Positions 28,867 to 37,346 of a DNA stretch of 64,000 nucleotides are shown here, piece after piece. This DNA is from Clostridium sp. MB40-C1. GTDB lineage: Bacteria > Bacillota > Clostridia > Clostridiales > Clostridiaceae. The DNA lies in the NCBI RefSeq assembly GCF_030913655.1, contig NZ_CP133189.1:2108001-2172000 (forward strand), in the 5' to 3' direction. Positions within the stretch are counted from its first letter, which is position 1. The number at the start of each line of letters is the position of its first letter. A model generated the notes under the pieces. The model saw only the letters and a program-made list of their open reading frames with translations. It searched no databases and had not been told where the DNA came from. Position numbers and translations under genes: made by a program.

Positions 28867-30579
28867 TTAATCTATGTATTGGACTATTTGGTCATTGTTA
28901 TGATTATACACTAAATATATTTCTTTTTTTAAAATATTACTATTATTAATAAAGTTTAACACATCAATGTTAAATTTTTCAATATGGTAACCATTTTTTT
29001 CGAATTTGAATCCTCTTTGGAAAATCTTTTCTTTAATCGATTTAATTTCTGCTTTACTAATTTCATCTTTTAAAAAATTTGGTATTCCTCGTTTTTTATT
29101 AAACATTAGATAGTCATATTTTATTATTTCTCTTAAAATAAAATTATTCTCTTTTAGTTTTTCACAATTAAATTTTAGAAATACATTATAATAATCAGAA
29201 GCTGAAATATTTCTATCAAAATATCCTTTTTCTTGGAAAAACATTCCTAAAGAATAGTAAAAATCAAAAGGAGTATTAAATTTAGAAATAAAATATTTTA
29301 AAATTGTATTAAACTTCCCTGAGTTGTAATATTTGTCTACAACAGCCTCTACTTTTTTTAACTCTATTAATTCTAAATAGCTTATCTTATTTGTCTTTAA
29401 TATTTCATAAGGTGGATATGGTGAATACTTCATTCCCCATTTTGAAGCTTCTTTAGACATAGGTGAACCTTTTAGTATTTTTAAAAAACCTAACTGTATC
29501 TCTTCTGGCTCCATTGTATATACATTGTTAAAAGAATTTTTAAAAGACTGAAAATCTTCTCCCGGAAGTCCTGCTATAAGGTCTAAATGTTGACTTATAT
29601 TTTTCAGCTTTTTAACTTCCTCTACTTTTTCTTTTATCTTGCTGAAATTTACATGCCTATCTATATTCTTTAATATTTCATTATTTGTAGTTTGAACCCC
29701 TACTTCAAACTGTATTCTTCCTTTTGGAGCTTTTGATAAAAGATTGATCTCATCTTCTGTTAAAAGATCTGCAGATATTTCAAAGTGGAATTTAGTTTCA
29801 GTATTCTGCTCTATTATAAATTTCCATATATCCATAGCAAAACTTTCCTTACAATTAAAAGTTCTATCTACAAATTTTATAAGCCTAACTTTTTTGTCTA
29901 TTAGAAATTTTAGCTCAGACTTTATTTTTTCTATATCCCTAAACCTAACTTTTCTATCTACAGAAGAAAGACAATATTTGCATCCAAAAGGACATCCCCT
30001 TGAAGCTTCATAATATACAATTTTATTATTTAGCTCTTCTTCCTTAGTGTAAGAAAAAACTACGTCATTTATATCCATGTTAGATCTTATTCCACCATAA
30101 TAAACTTTATTTCGTTCCTTATAGTATAAGCCTTTAATATTTTTTAATAATAATCTTAAATATGAGTCTTCTTCTCTGTTTGGATCTTTCTTTAACTCAA
30201 GTTTATACAAAATTAATTCTCTAAAAGTCTTTTCTCCTTCCCCTTCTATTAAATATTCTCCTGGATTATTTTCTAAAAAATCCTTTCCATTAAAACTCAC
30301 TTCTGGTCCACCATATATTATTTCAATATCTTTATTTATAACCTTAATAATATTAGCCACTGCTTTAATGAATTCGATATTCCATATGTAACATGAGAAT
30401 GCAATAACATCAGACTCTTCTTTTATAAGTTCTTCTACTACCCTCTCAACTCTATCATTTATTGAAAATTCTCTTATGCTACACTGATACTCCAGATCCT
30501 CAGTATAAGCTTTTAAATACCTTACTGCTAAATTAGAATGAATAAATTTTGCATTAATCCCTACTAATGTTACCTTCAT
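28867..30579 (-). CDS. B12-binding domain radical SAM protein
   Basis: 570 residues. The first 130 form a B12-binding-like Rossmann domain (VTLVGINAKFIHSNLAVRYL, IEIIYGGPEVSF, YLIEGEGEKTFREL). The radical SAM core follows, with the iron-sulfur motif CPFGCKYC (Cys196, Cys200, Cys203), EISADLL and IQFEVGVQTTN. The C-terminal 190 residues look like the DUF4080 part of this clostridial group. The reaction is unknown. It overlaps the upstream methyltransferase-like gene by 26 nt, so the two are translationally coupled. Confidence 0.88.
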   Translation of the reverse strand: MKVTLVGINAKFIHSNLAVRYLKAYTEDLEYQCSIREFSINDRVERVVEELIKEESDVIAFSCYIWNIEFIKAVANIIKVINKDIEIIYGGPEVSFNGKDFLENNPGEYLIEGEGEKTFRELILYKLELKKDPNREEDSYLRLLLKNIKGLYYKERNKVYYGGIRSNMDINDVVFSYTKEEELNNKIVYYEASRGCPFGCKYCLSSVDRKVRFRDIEKIKSELKFLIDKKVRLIKFVDRTFNCKESFAMDIWKFIIEQNTETKFHFEISADLLTEDEINLLSKAPKGRIQFEVGVQTTNNEILKNIDRHVNFSKIKEKVEEVKKLKNISQHLDLIAGLPGEDFQSFKNSFNNVYTMEPEEIQLGFLKILKGSPMSKEASKWGMKYSPYPPYEILKTNKISYLELIELKKVEAVVDKYYNSGKFNTILKYFISKFNTPFDFYYSLGMFFQEKGYFDRNISASDYYNVFLKFNCEKLKENNFILREIIKYDYLMFNKKRGIPNFLKDEISKAEIKSIKEKIFQRGFKFEKNGYHIEKFNIDVLNFINNSNILKKEIYLVYNHNNDQIVQYID

Positions 30580-31090
30580 TTTCTATTCTCCTTTTCTTTC
30601 GTGCCTTTATATAATATACTTTACTAATTTTTTTTGCATATATTATGTCAAAGTATTTATTTACTAAATTAAAAATACTTTTTTCAGAACTATCCTTAAG
30701 TATATTATAGTCTTTTATAGTAAATTCTTTAACTTTATTATCATCCATCAAAACTTTTACATTACTATCTAAAATTCTTCCTAATTTTTTATCTATATCC
30801 CAAACATATATATAACCATCATCCTTTAAATATGAAAAAATCTCCTCTAAGAGTGCTTTTTTATTTTTCTTGAACATTATATTGCTAAAAGTTAAAAATA
30901 AAGTACATATATCATAGCACTCTTTACTTATAGGAATTTTATTTTTCTTACTATCTACATACTCTACCTTAAAATCATCATTATTAAATTTATATATATT
31001 ATAAATAATACCATAATTTAAAGTTCCTATATCCAATAAATTTCCCTTCAACTTTTCATCTTTAATGCTTATTATAATTTCCTCCTTCAC
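30554..31090 (-). CDS. Degenerate SAM-methyltransferase-like protein
   Basis: 178 residues starting at a GTG behind AAAGGGGGACATAAAAT. GNLLDIGTLNYG resembles the SAM-binding motif I, but the usual Gly-rich turn (GCGTG-like) is altered. YDICTLFLTFSNIM and LKDDGYIYVWDID correspond to later strands of a class I fold. It may still bind SAM, or it may be a non-catalytic partner of the radical SAM protein whose start it overlaps. No substrate can be proposed. Confidence 0.6.
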   Translation of the reverse strand: MKEEIIISIKDEKLKGNLLDIGTLNYGIIYNIYKFNNDDFKVEYVDSKKNKIPISKECYDICTLFLTFSNIMFKKNKKALLEEIFSYLKDDGYIYVWDIDKKLGRILDSNVKVLMDDNKVKEFTIKDYNILKDSSEKSIFNLVNKYFDIIYAKKISKVYYIKARKKRRIENEGNISRD

Positions 31091-31156
31091 ATTTTATGTC
31101 CCCCTTTTAACAATGTACTAACATATTATTACTATAATATAGATTTCTACACAAAA

Positions 31157-31191
31157 GAAACATCTCCTCCATTATATGGAAGAAATGTTTC
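31157..31191 (-). terminator. Terminator of the phospholipase C homologue
   Basis: GAAACATCTCCTCCAT (31157-31172) pairs with ATGGAAGAAATGTTTC (31176-31191) with two mismatches, then TTTT on the minus strand. Confidence 0.75.
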
Positions 31192-31196
31192 CATTT

Positions 31197-31910
31197 TTAC
31201 ATTTGAATTTTATTTTGTACCTTTTTATAAAAATCTAACATAATTCCTGCTGTAGTAATTTGAGCTTCTTGTATTATACCTTGAGCAATTTTTGAATATC
31301 TATTTTCTACATTCTTTATATTTACATTTTTTAGGTATATATGATTAGCCATTAAAGCATTACTTTTTATATATTCAGATATATCTTTGTATCTTTTTAT
31401 ACTATCCTTTGCCTCAAAATGATATCCCATTGCAATTCTACTTATTATCCATAGTTCAAATTTTCTATGTTCTTTCAATAATTTTTTATTTGCATGTTGA
31501 GGAACAGTTGCATCTTGTATTAAGTGACAAGCAGCTCCAAAATAAAATACTGATTTTTTTATATCCCCGGCCTCTAAATAATTATTAGCTTTTTTATAAT
31601 ATTTTTCACATTCATCTAAAGCATTAGAAAATCCATATAGTCCTCTTCCACTACTAAAATGATAGAAATGATTAGAACTTTTAAAATCTTGATCTGCCCA
31701 AGTAACGCCTTCATTTAAATCATATTTGTATCTAATGAAAAAGTCATATTCCTTAATATAGCCTTCTTTTTTTACAAGTTCAAGCGATTTATTATTTATA
31801 TATTTATGAGCTATACAATGAGTATTTACGATTATTTTCTTAATAGGGTTAACTGCAAACATAAATCCTCTCATTGTTTTTCCAAAAGTATTTTCTATTT
31901 TCATCTTCAT
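31197..31910 (-). CDS. Zinc-dependent phospholipase C family protein without signal peptide
   Basis: 237 residues from the ATG at 31910, preceded by GGGGAG. The zinc ligands of clostridial alpha-toxin-type phospholipase C can be placed: His31 (NTHCIAH), Asp73 or Asp75 (TWADQDF), His81, His129 and Asp133 (CHLIQD), His139, His148 and Glu152 (EHRKFE). The last five have nearly the spacing of the toxin. There is no signal peptide, no N-terminal Trp to act as ligand after cleavage and no C-terminal membrane-binding domain. It is probably cytosolic and may act on a phosphoester other than host lipids. Confidence 0.82.
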   Translation of the reverse strand: MKMKIENTFGKTMRGFMFAVNPIKKIIVNTHCIAHKYINNKSLELVKKEGYIKEYDFFIRYKYDLNEGVTWADQDFKSSNHFYHFSSGRGLYGFSNALDECEKYYKKANNYLEAGDIKKSVFYFGAACHLIQDATVPQHANKKLLKEHRKFELWIISRIAMGYHFEAKDSIKRYKDISEYIKSNALMANHIYLKNVNIKNVENRYSKIAQGIIQEAQITTAGIMLDFYKKVQNKIQM

Positions 31911-31957
31911 ATAACTCCCCATTTCATTCTTAATCAAGTCTAATTTATTAATTTAAA

Positions 31958-33280
31958 TTACTCTTTCTTGCTAATATGTCTCATATTCATAAGGATTATC
32001 AATAAGCTTATTATAGCTATTAAAATTGCTATAATAAAAAAGTATATTATAGGTTTATTATTACTTATTACTTTTTCTTTATTTAATAATCCTAATTTAA
32101 ACAAATTTCCTTTTGCAGAGTCTAATATTATGATTTGATTTTTTACGTATTTAATGCTTGAAATTTCACTAAAACTATTAAATTTTATTTTTTCTTTTAA
32201 TACACCCTTATCATTAAGATACCATATTTTTTTATCCATATCATCATAAAAATAAACGCTATCTATTTCACCTAAAGTACCTGTCTTGTCTACTGCAACA
32301 CCTTTTAATGCATCTAATTTTTTATGGACATATAATGGTGCTCCTGGATTAGTTGTAGGATGGTTATCTAGTATAAAATATATGCTTTTATTATTGCTTC
32401 CTTTAAACCTAGGAGAATTTAAAGGATCTCCTCCACTATAATCAGGCCATCCATACCAAGATTTTTGTTTAATAACATAAATATAATCAGTATCTCCTTT
32501 TACAGGCCTTAAACCTCTGTCCTCCATTCCTCCCACTGATGCTATAATTCTACCTCTACTATCAAAATCCATACCTTTAACATTCCTTATACCCCAAGCA
32601 TAAGTTCCAGAAACATTATTATCTAAATTGTACATAATTATAGATGCATTTCCTGGGAAATGACCTGGTATTATTTGTCCTTGGATAGTTTTACTTCCAT
32701 AATTCACAAAAGCTCCTGTCTTACCATTTTCAAAATTAATTCCATTAAGCACTATCTTATATGGAGAAATATCATGATTGTATGGGTTATTTTTAATCCA
32801 TTCATTATCTTTTCCTACTACTCCTGAATTAGTAGCTGCTCCAATTGTTATATACAAATATTGACCATTAACTTTTACAATGCTTTTATTGTAATCTCCA
32901 AAATTAGGGAGATCGTCTATTATAGATTTACATTTTTTATTATATAAATCATAAGAATATACTGAACTTTTACTTGTAAAATACAATTTATTTTTATAGT
33001 ATTCTACACTATTAATTTCCATGCTATTATCTGCAAATAAAATATAGCTTTTTCCATGGCTATCTATATATTGTATTTTATTTTTAAAAACTATATAATA
33101 ATCGCCATTATCATCCAATGTAAAATCAACAGCATTTTTTAATCCTTTGTATTTAAGTTTACACTCCATATTTTTATCAATTACTTCTATATTATAATCT
33201 TTAAAATAATATTTGTTAAAAAGTATTACTAAAAAGCTAAAAACCGCAATTACTAATAATGATTTTAAAAATTTATTCAT
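31958..33280 (-). CDS. Membrane-anchored beta-propeller protein, PQQ-type sugar/sorbosone dehydrogenase-like
   Basis: 440 residues with a signal anchor at about 5-23, a large extracytoplasmic domain and a C-terminal membrane helix at about 410-432 followed by a short basic tail. The propeller has repeated strands and the motifs YAWGIRNVKGMDFDSRGR and SWYGWPDYSGGDPLNSP, which match soluble glucose/sorbosone dehydrogenases. Those enzymes use PQQ; no PQQ genes are here and the catalytic residues cannot be confirmed, so it may have another role. A terminal anchor at both ends is unusual. Confidence 0.78.
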   Translation of the reverse strand: MNKFLKSLLVIAVFSFLVILFNKYYFKDYNIEVIDKNMECKLKYKGLKNAVDFTLDDNGDYYIVFKNKIQYIDSHGKSYILFADNSMEINSVEYYKNKLYFTSKSSVYSYDLYNKKCKSIIDDLPNFGDYNKSIVKVNGQYLYITIGAATNSGVVGKDNEWIKNNPYNHDISPYKIVLNGINFENGKTGAFVNYGSKTIQGQIIPGHFPGNASIIMYNLDNNVSGTYAWGIRNVKGMDFDSRGRIIASVGGMEDRGLRPVKGDTDYIYVIKQKSWYGWPDYSGGDPLNSPRFKGSNNKSIYFILDNHPTTNPGAPLYVHKKLDALKGVAVDKTGTLGEIDSVYFYDDMDKKIWYLNDKGVLKEKIKFNSFSEISSIKYVKNQIIILDSAKGNLFKLGLLNKEKVISNNKPIIYFFIIAILIAIISLLIILMNMRHISKKE

Positions 33281-33295
33281 AATTCCTCCAAAAAA

Positions 33296-33336
33296 ATTCC
33301 TCTTGTCTAAAATATATTTTTTAGGCCAAGAGGATA
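33296..33336 (-). terminator. Terminator of the ferritin-like gene
   Basis: TTCCTCTTG and CCAAGAGGA arms around an AT-rich loop, with a long T tract on the minus strand. It separates this gene from the propeller gene. Confidence 0.75.
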
Positions 33337-33345
33337 TGTATACTA

Positions 33346-33909
33346 TTATTTAGCATCTACAAGAATTATGTGTTCATTCTCTACTTTAGATAAAGCTTTT
33401 AACACTTTCTCTACTATTGTACTATTGACTTGTTTTGAATATTTATTATAAAACTCTACAGCATGCTCTTCTCTTTTTTTAGCAATTTTTAAAAACTCTT
33501 TATCTGTAGTATATCTTGTATAATCAGGCTTATTAAGCTGTGGCAACTCCCTAAAACTACCTAATCTTTTGTGTATATTAGCATGCATATATTCTATTTT
33601 ACTTAAATCCGAAAATCTTTTTTTCAAGACCTCATCTTTCACTAACTTTGAAGCTTCTACATAAAAATCTCCATTAAACACTTCAAGTTTCATAGCATGA
33701 TCAAGTATTTTTATTGTATTAGTATCAAGCAAAGTTAATTCCACATTATACGCTTTTCCATCTTCTTTAAGATAAATCTCATCTACTCCACAAAACGGGC
33801 AATACCTTATATAATTATCATCATTCCCATGGATAAATGCACTATTATTAATCTTATAATTATTATCATTTATACTCATTCCACAAATAACGCATTTTAA
33901 TGTTTCCAC
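33346..33909 (-). CDS. Rubrerythrin/ferritin-like protein with N-terminal zinc ribbon
   Basis: 187 residues from a GTG at 33909, chosen because GGGGTG precedes it; an ATG six codons earlier lacks a site. The N-terminus holds two Cys pairs (Cys6/Cys9, Cys37/Cys40), a rubredoxin-like or zinc-ribbon site. The rest is a four-helix bundle with ferritin-like ligands: Glu76, ExxH at 106-109, Glu in REEHAVEF and ExxH at 177-180. Such proteins reduce peroxide in anaerobes. The metal site preceding the bundle is the reverse of classical rubrerythrin order. Confidence 0.75.
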   Translation of the reverse strand: METLKCVICGMSINDNNYKINNSAFIHGNDDNYIRYCPFCGVDEIYLKEDGKAYNVELTLLDTNTIKILDHAMKLEVFNGDFYVEASKLVKDEVLKKRFSDLSKIEYMHANIHKRLGSFRELPQLNKPDYTRYTTDKEFLKIAKKREEHAVEFYNKYSKQVNSTIVEKVLKALSKVENEHIILVDAK

Positions 33910-34166
33910 ATTTTCACCCCATTTCATTACATATCTTAAATAATATTTTATCCTAAAAATATTTATTTACTAATATTAGGTTTTATTAATTTATCATTTT
34001 TTCTATTAAATAGATAATACTTTGATTAGTATTTTATTGATTTAATTCTAATTTTACATTAAAATGTACATATGCTTAAAAATTCATCTATTGTCTACGC
34101 CGATAATATCATTCTTATCTATGATAGAAAATATTAATTTTTTTAACTTTAATTGGATTTCTTATA

Positions 34167-34182
34167 TTACACATAAGTGTGA
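34167..34182. promoter_or_regulatory. Operator-like palindrome upstream of the symporter
   Basis: TTACACATAAGTGTGA is an imperfect palindrome directly before a TATTAT (-10-like, 34183-34188). A repressor or activator site is plausible. Confidence 0.45.
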
Positions 34183-34201
34183 TATTATACGTTTATACAA
34201 T

Positions 34202-34252
34202 TGGTTCTAAGCTTCAGATAAAGTTGATATTTCTGTCTGAAGTTTAGAACCA
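34202..34252 (+). other. Long leader hairpin of the dicarboxylate/amino-acid symporter
   Basis: TGGTTCTAAGCTTCAGA (34202-34218) pairs with TCTGAAGTTTAGAACCA (34236-34252), 17 bp with one mismatch and a 17-nt loop. It lies in the 5' leader, 35 bp before the TTG start, with no T tract. Confidence 0.6.
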
Positions 34253-34287
34253 TGTTTATCATCTAATATTTTAAGGAGGAACTAATC

Positions 34288-35532
34288 TTGGAAAAGAAAG
34301 ATAAAGGTATTTTGTATAATTTAGGATTTTGGATTATTATATCCATGCTATTAGGTATCATAATTGGTGCCTTTATGGGCAAAAAAGCTTCTATATTTGC
34401 TCCCATTGGAGATATATTCATGCAACTTATAAAAATGGTAGTAGTTCCTTTAGTTGCAGCTTCTATAATAACTGGAGCAGCTTCTATAGGCAACTCTAAA
34501 TCTGCAGGTAAAATGGGAATAATAACTTTTACTTATTACTTAGCAACTACTGCAGTAGCAGTATCTCTAGGTTTATTATTAGGAGAATTATTTAAGCCAG
34601 GACTTGGTATAGACAAAACTACTATTTCATCTATGTTTTCTCTTGAATATGCAAATAAAGGTTCCCTACCAGGTCTTTGGGAAACTATCAAAGGAATAAT
34701 ACCAGTAAATCCATTTGGAGCTTTAGCTGAAGGAAATAATATTCTTTCAATATTATTTTTTAGTTTATTTTTTGGTTTTGGTATTTCATCTTTAAAAGGA
34801 GAAAATAAAAAAATTGTAGTTGGATTTTTCGCTGGTGTAACCGATGCTCTTGTTTTTGTAATTACTAAAGTTATGTATATAGCTCCAATAGGTGTATTTG
34901 CCTTAATGGCTGATGCTACAGGAAATTTTGGATACAAGGTTCTTGCATTACTTATTAAACTTTTAATTGTTTATATTATAGCTCTACTTATTCATGCTTA
35001 CGGAGTATATGGATCTTTAATTAAATTATTAGGTAAAAGTTCTCCAGTTAAATTCTTTAAAAAAATTTATAAAGCTCAGCTCTTTGCATTTTCAACAGCT
35101 TCTTCAATTGGAACTCTTCCAATTAATAAAGAAATATGTGAAGAAGAACTTGGAGTTTCAAATGAGATAACTTCCTTTGTGCTTCCTTTAGGTGCAACTA
35201 TTAATATGGATGGAAATGCTATATATTATGCCTTAGCTGCATGTTTTTTTGCACAATTATTTGGTATTGATTTAGGTGTTCATCAATATATAGCAATAAT
35301 ATTTACAGCTACTATAGGTTCTATAGGACAAGCAGGTGTTCCAGGCCCTTCTTTATTAATTGTAGCAGTCTTAATAGCCGCAGGTATTCCAGTTGAAGGA
35401 CTTCCTCTATTATTTGGAGTAGATAGAATCTTTGATATGCTTAGAACTGCTGTAAATATAACAGGAGATGCATCTTGCGCTGTTATAATAGATGGGTTGT
35501 TAAAAAATGATTCTTCTAATAAAAATATTTAA
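34288..35532 (+). CDS. Dicarboxylate/amino acid:cation symporter (DAACS family)
   Basis: 414 residues starting at a TTG behind AAGGAGGAACTAATC. Family hallmarks are present: the substrate hairpin SSIGTLPINKE, the unwound helix GATINMDGNAIYYA (NMDGT-type motif with Asn replacing Thr), and GSIGQAGVPGPSLLIVAVLIAAGIP. It would import glutamate, aspartate, serine or a C4-dicarboxylate with Na+ or H+. The gene is monocistronic. The Thr-to-Asn change in NMDGT, and STASSIGTLP where many have SSSATLP, leave the exact substrate open. Confidence 0.93.
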   Translation: MEKKDKGILYNLGFWIIISMLLGIIIGAFMGKKASIFAPIGDIFMQLIKMVVVPLVAASIITGAASIGNSKSAGKMGIITFTYYLATTAVAVSLGLLLGELFKPGLGIDKTTISSMFSLEYANKGSLPGLWETIKGIIPVNPFGALAEGNNILSILFFSLFFGFGISSLKGENKKIVVGFFAGVTDALVFVITKVMYIAPIGVFALMADATGNFGYKVLALLIKLLIVYIIALLIHAYGVYGSLIKLLGKSSPVKFFKKIYKAQLFAFSTASSIGTLPINKEICEEELGVSNEITSFVLPLGATINMDGNAIYYALAACFFAQLFGIDLGVHQYIAIIFTATIGSIGQAGVPGPSLLIVAVLIAAGIPVEGLPLLFGVDRIFDMLRTAVNITGDASCAVIIDGLLKNDSSNKNI

Positions 35533-35571
35533 GATGTTAATTAAAATTTAAGATAAATCTAATATTTAGGT

Positions 35572-35613
35572 AAAAGGAACTATTGAGAATTTAGTATTTC
35601 ATTAGTTCCTTTT
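35572..35613 (+). terminator. Terminator of the symporter
   Basis: AAAAGGAACTA (35572-35582) pairs with TAGTTCCTTTT (35603-35613), followed by CTTTTA. Confidence 0.75.
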
Positions 35614-35745
35614 CTTTTAATTTATCACTTTATTCATATTATAGCAAACTATTCATATAAGACCACACATCTACTAATGATAAAGTTTCCAATCCCTACG
35701 ATAATATACTTAAGATTAAGAAGGTCAAAAGGGGGACTTTATTGC

Positions 35746-36771
35746 ATGAAAAAAAATAAACTATGTGCCATTTTTACAACATTATTTTTATTAGGTACAA
35801 CTTATACAGCAAGGGCCGCTGTAATAAATTACACAGTTAAAAGCGGAGATACTCTTTGGAAAATTTCTCAGTCTTATAATACTACCGTATCTAAAATAAC
35901 ATCTTTAAACAACCTAAGCTCATCAGGTTACATTTACCCTGGACAAGTTTTAAAAATTGAAGACAGTAGCACCACAAACTATACACCCTATAAAGTAATT
36001 TCTGGGGATACTCTTTGGAAAATCTCTATTAAATATAATACTACAGTAAACGATATCATAAAATTAAATAATTTAACTAGTTCATGTATTTATATTGGAC
36101 AAGTATTAAATATACCTATAAAAACCTCACAACCAACCCCAACTCCATCTGTTCAAACCACTAATTACAAAGTCGTTGCTGGTGATACAGTTTGGGGAGT
36201 TGCTCAAAAATTTAATACTTCTATGGATGCAATAGTTAAGAGTAATATGTTAGCTTTAGACATATTAATGCCTGGACAAATTTTAACTATTCCTCTAAAT
36301 TCTACTCAAATAGTAAAACCTATTGGTATAACTATGATGAAATCGAGAGTAAATAATAATTATGGTGACATATATACTTGGGAAAATGCTAGAAGATTAT
36401 TTACTGTTGGTCAAAAAGGAACTCTAAAAGACTTAAAAACTGGAATAAGTTTCAATATAAAATACTATGGTGGCTCTAATCATTCCGATATAGTTCCCTT
36501 AACAACGGATGATAGCTCTAAAATGAAACAATTATTTCCTACATGGTCATGGAGTTATATGCGCCCTATGATACTTACTTTCAACCAAGGAGGAACTAAC
36601 TATCAACTTGCAGTAAGTCTAACAGGAATGCCTCACTCTACCACAGACATGTATCAAACTAATGGAATAAATGGTCATTTTGATTTATATTTTTATAATA
36701 GTACAAGTCATGTTTCTAATGAACTTTCACCAACTCATCAAAAAAATATTTTAATAGCAAACGGACAATAG
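35746..36771 (+). CDS. Secreted protein with three LysM domains and an uncharacterised C-terminal domain
   Basis: 341 residues from the ATG at 35746 (site AAAGGGGGAC); the open frame further upstream has no site. A signal peptide (MKKNKLCAIFTTLFLLGTTY, cleavage near ARA-A) precedes three LysM repeats at about 28-72, 78-121 and 140-184, each with the GDTLW/GDTVW motif and a Gln-(Ile/Val)-Leu end. The C-terminal 140 residues contain NHSDIVPLT, GMPHSTTD, GHFDLYFYNSTSH and a final HQ. I recall this His-rich domain as recurring in LysM proteins of Firmicutes with no assigned function. It should bind peptidoglycan outside the membrane. Confidence 0.88.
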   Translation: MKKNKLCAIFTTLFLLGTTYTARAAVINYTVKSGDTLWKISQSYNTTVSKITSLNNLSSSGYIYPGQVLKIEDSSTTNYTPYKVISGDTLWKISIKYNTTVNDIIKLNNLTSSCIYIGQVLNIPIKTSQPTPTPSVQTTNYKVVAGDTVWGVAQKFNTSMDAIVKSNMLALDILMPGQILTIPLNSTQIVKPIGITMMKSRVNNNYGDIYTWENARRLFTVGQKGTLKDLKTGISFNIKYYGGSNHSDIVPLTTDDSSKMKQLFPTWSWSYMRPMILTFNQGGTNYQLAVSLTGMPHSTTDMYQTNGINGHFDLYFYNSTSHVSNELSPTHQKNILIANGQ

Positions 36772-36788
36772 CAAAATATTGCGACTTA

Positions 36789-36825
36789 ATGAATAACGGC
36801 AGATGAATAACGGCAGATGAATAGG
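36789..36825. repeat. 14-bp tandem repeat, 2.6 copies
   Basis: ATGAATAACGGCAG occurs at 36789-36802 and 36803-36816, followed by the partial copy ATGAATAGG. It begins 18 bp after the LysM gene. Confidence 0.85.
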
Positions 36826-36983
36826 ATTTTCTAAATATATGTAGTTATCCATTAAACCTTCAGTACTTCTAATTGCTACTTCAAAGTTTAATCATCTAAT
36901 TACATATATAAGAAAACCTTATTCCTCTACCTTGATTTTTTATAATTAGTCTAGTTTAAAATTTGTTTAGAACAATGCCAAAT

Positions 36984-37015
36984 ACCTCAACGAAAACTTA
37001 AGTTTTCGTTGAGGT
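36984..37015. terminator. 32-bp perfect palindrome, possible terminator
   Basis: ACCTCAACGAAAACTT is exactly mirrored with no spacer. The following TCTTACTTTC is only moderately T-rich, and the nearest upstream gene ends 210 bp away, so termination is uncertain. Confidence 0.5.
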
Positions 37016-37214
37016 CTTACTTTCACTTGTCACTGGCAACTAAATAAAGTTGTATGACACCGTTAAGCTAATTTGCCTTTTTTCATTTTGCACAAGTATA
37101 GATTAATACAAATACATAAAGTAAAATACAACATAATTTTTGATTATATATATTTCATATCCTTGAAAAAGCCATAAAACTTTATACACTTAATATAGAC
37201 ATTATAATTTAAAA

Positions 37215-37279
37215 TGTAAAACAAGCTTGACTTTCAATGTAAAGCATACTATACTTTTAATTGTAAAGTGCATTTTACA
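37215..37279. promoter_or_regulatory. Repeated TGTAAA operator of the XRE regulator
   Basis: TGTAAA occurs at 37215, 37238 and 37262, steps of 23 and 24 bp. The last is paired with TTTACA at 37274-37279 as an inverted repeat. The sites flank the promoter elements, as expected for autoregulation. Confidence 0.6.
37227..37255 (+). promoter_or_regulatory. Promoter of the XRE regulator operon
   Basis: TTGACT (37227-37232), a 17-bp spacer and TATACT (37250-37255). Confidence 0.8.
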
Positions 37280-37346
37280 TTCGTTATTGAGGAGGTGAAC
37301 TTTAGTAAGAGATTAGTGGGTAAAAATACTCTTTCTAAAGAAAATT

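Larger units (their letters stand above)
33910..34287. other. 378-bp divergent gap before the symporter
   Basis: No gene. It holds promoters for both flanking genes, a TTACACATAAGTGTGA palindrome-like site at 34167-34182 followed directly by TATTAT, and the long leader hairpin at 34202-34252. Confidence 0.6.
36772..37346. other. 575-bp gap between the LysM gene and the XRE regulator
   Basis: No credible gene. It contains the 14-bp tandem repeat at 36789-36825, the 32-bp palindrome at 36984-37015, an interrupted stem-loop near 37031-37062 (TGTCA...CAACT / AGTTG...TGACA), and the XRE promoter with its repeated operator. Confidence 0.6.
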
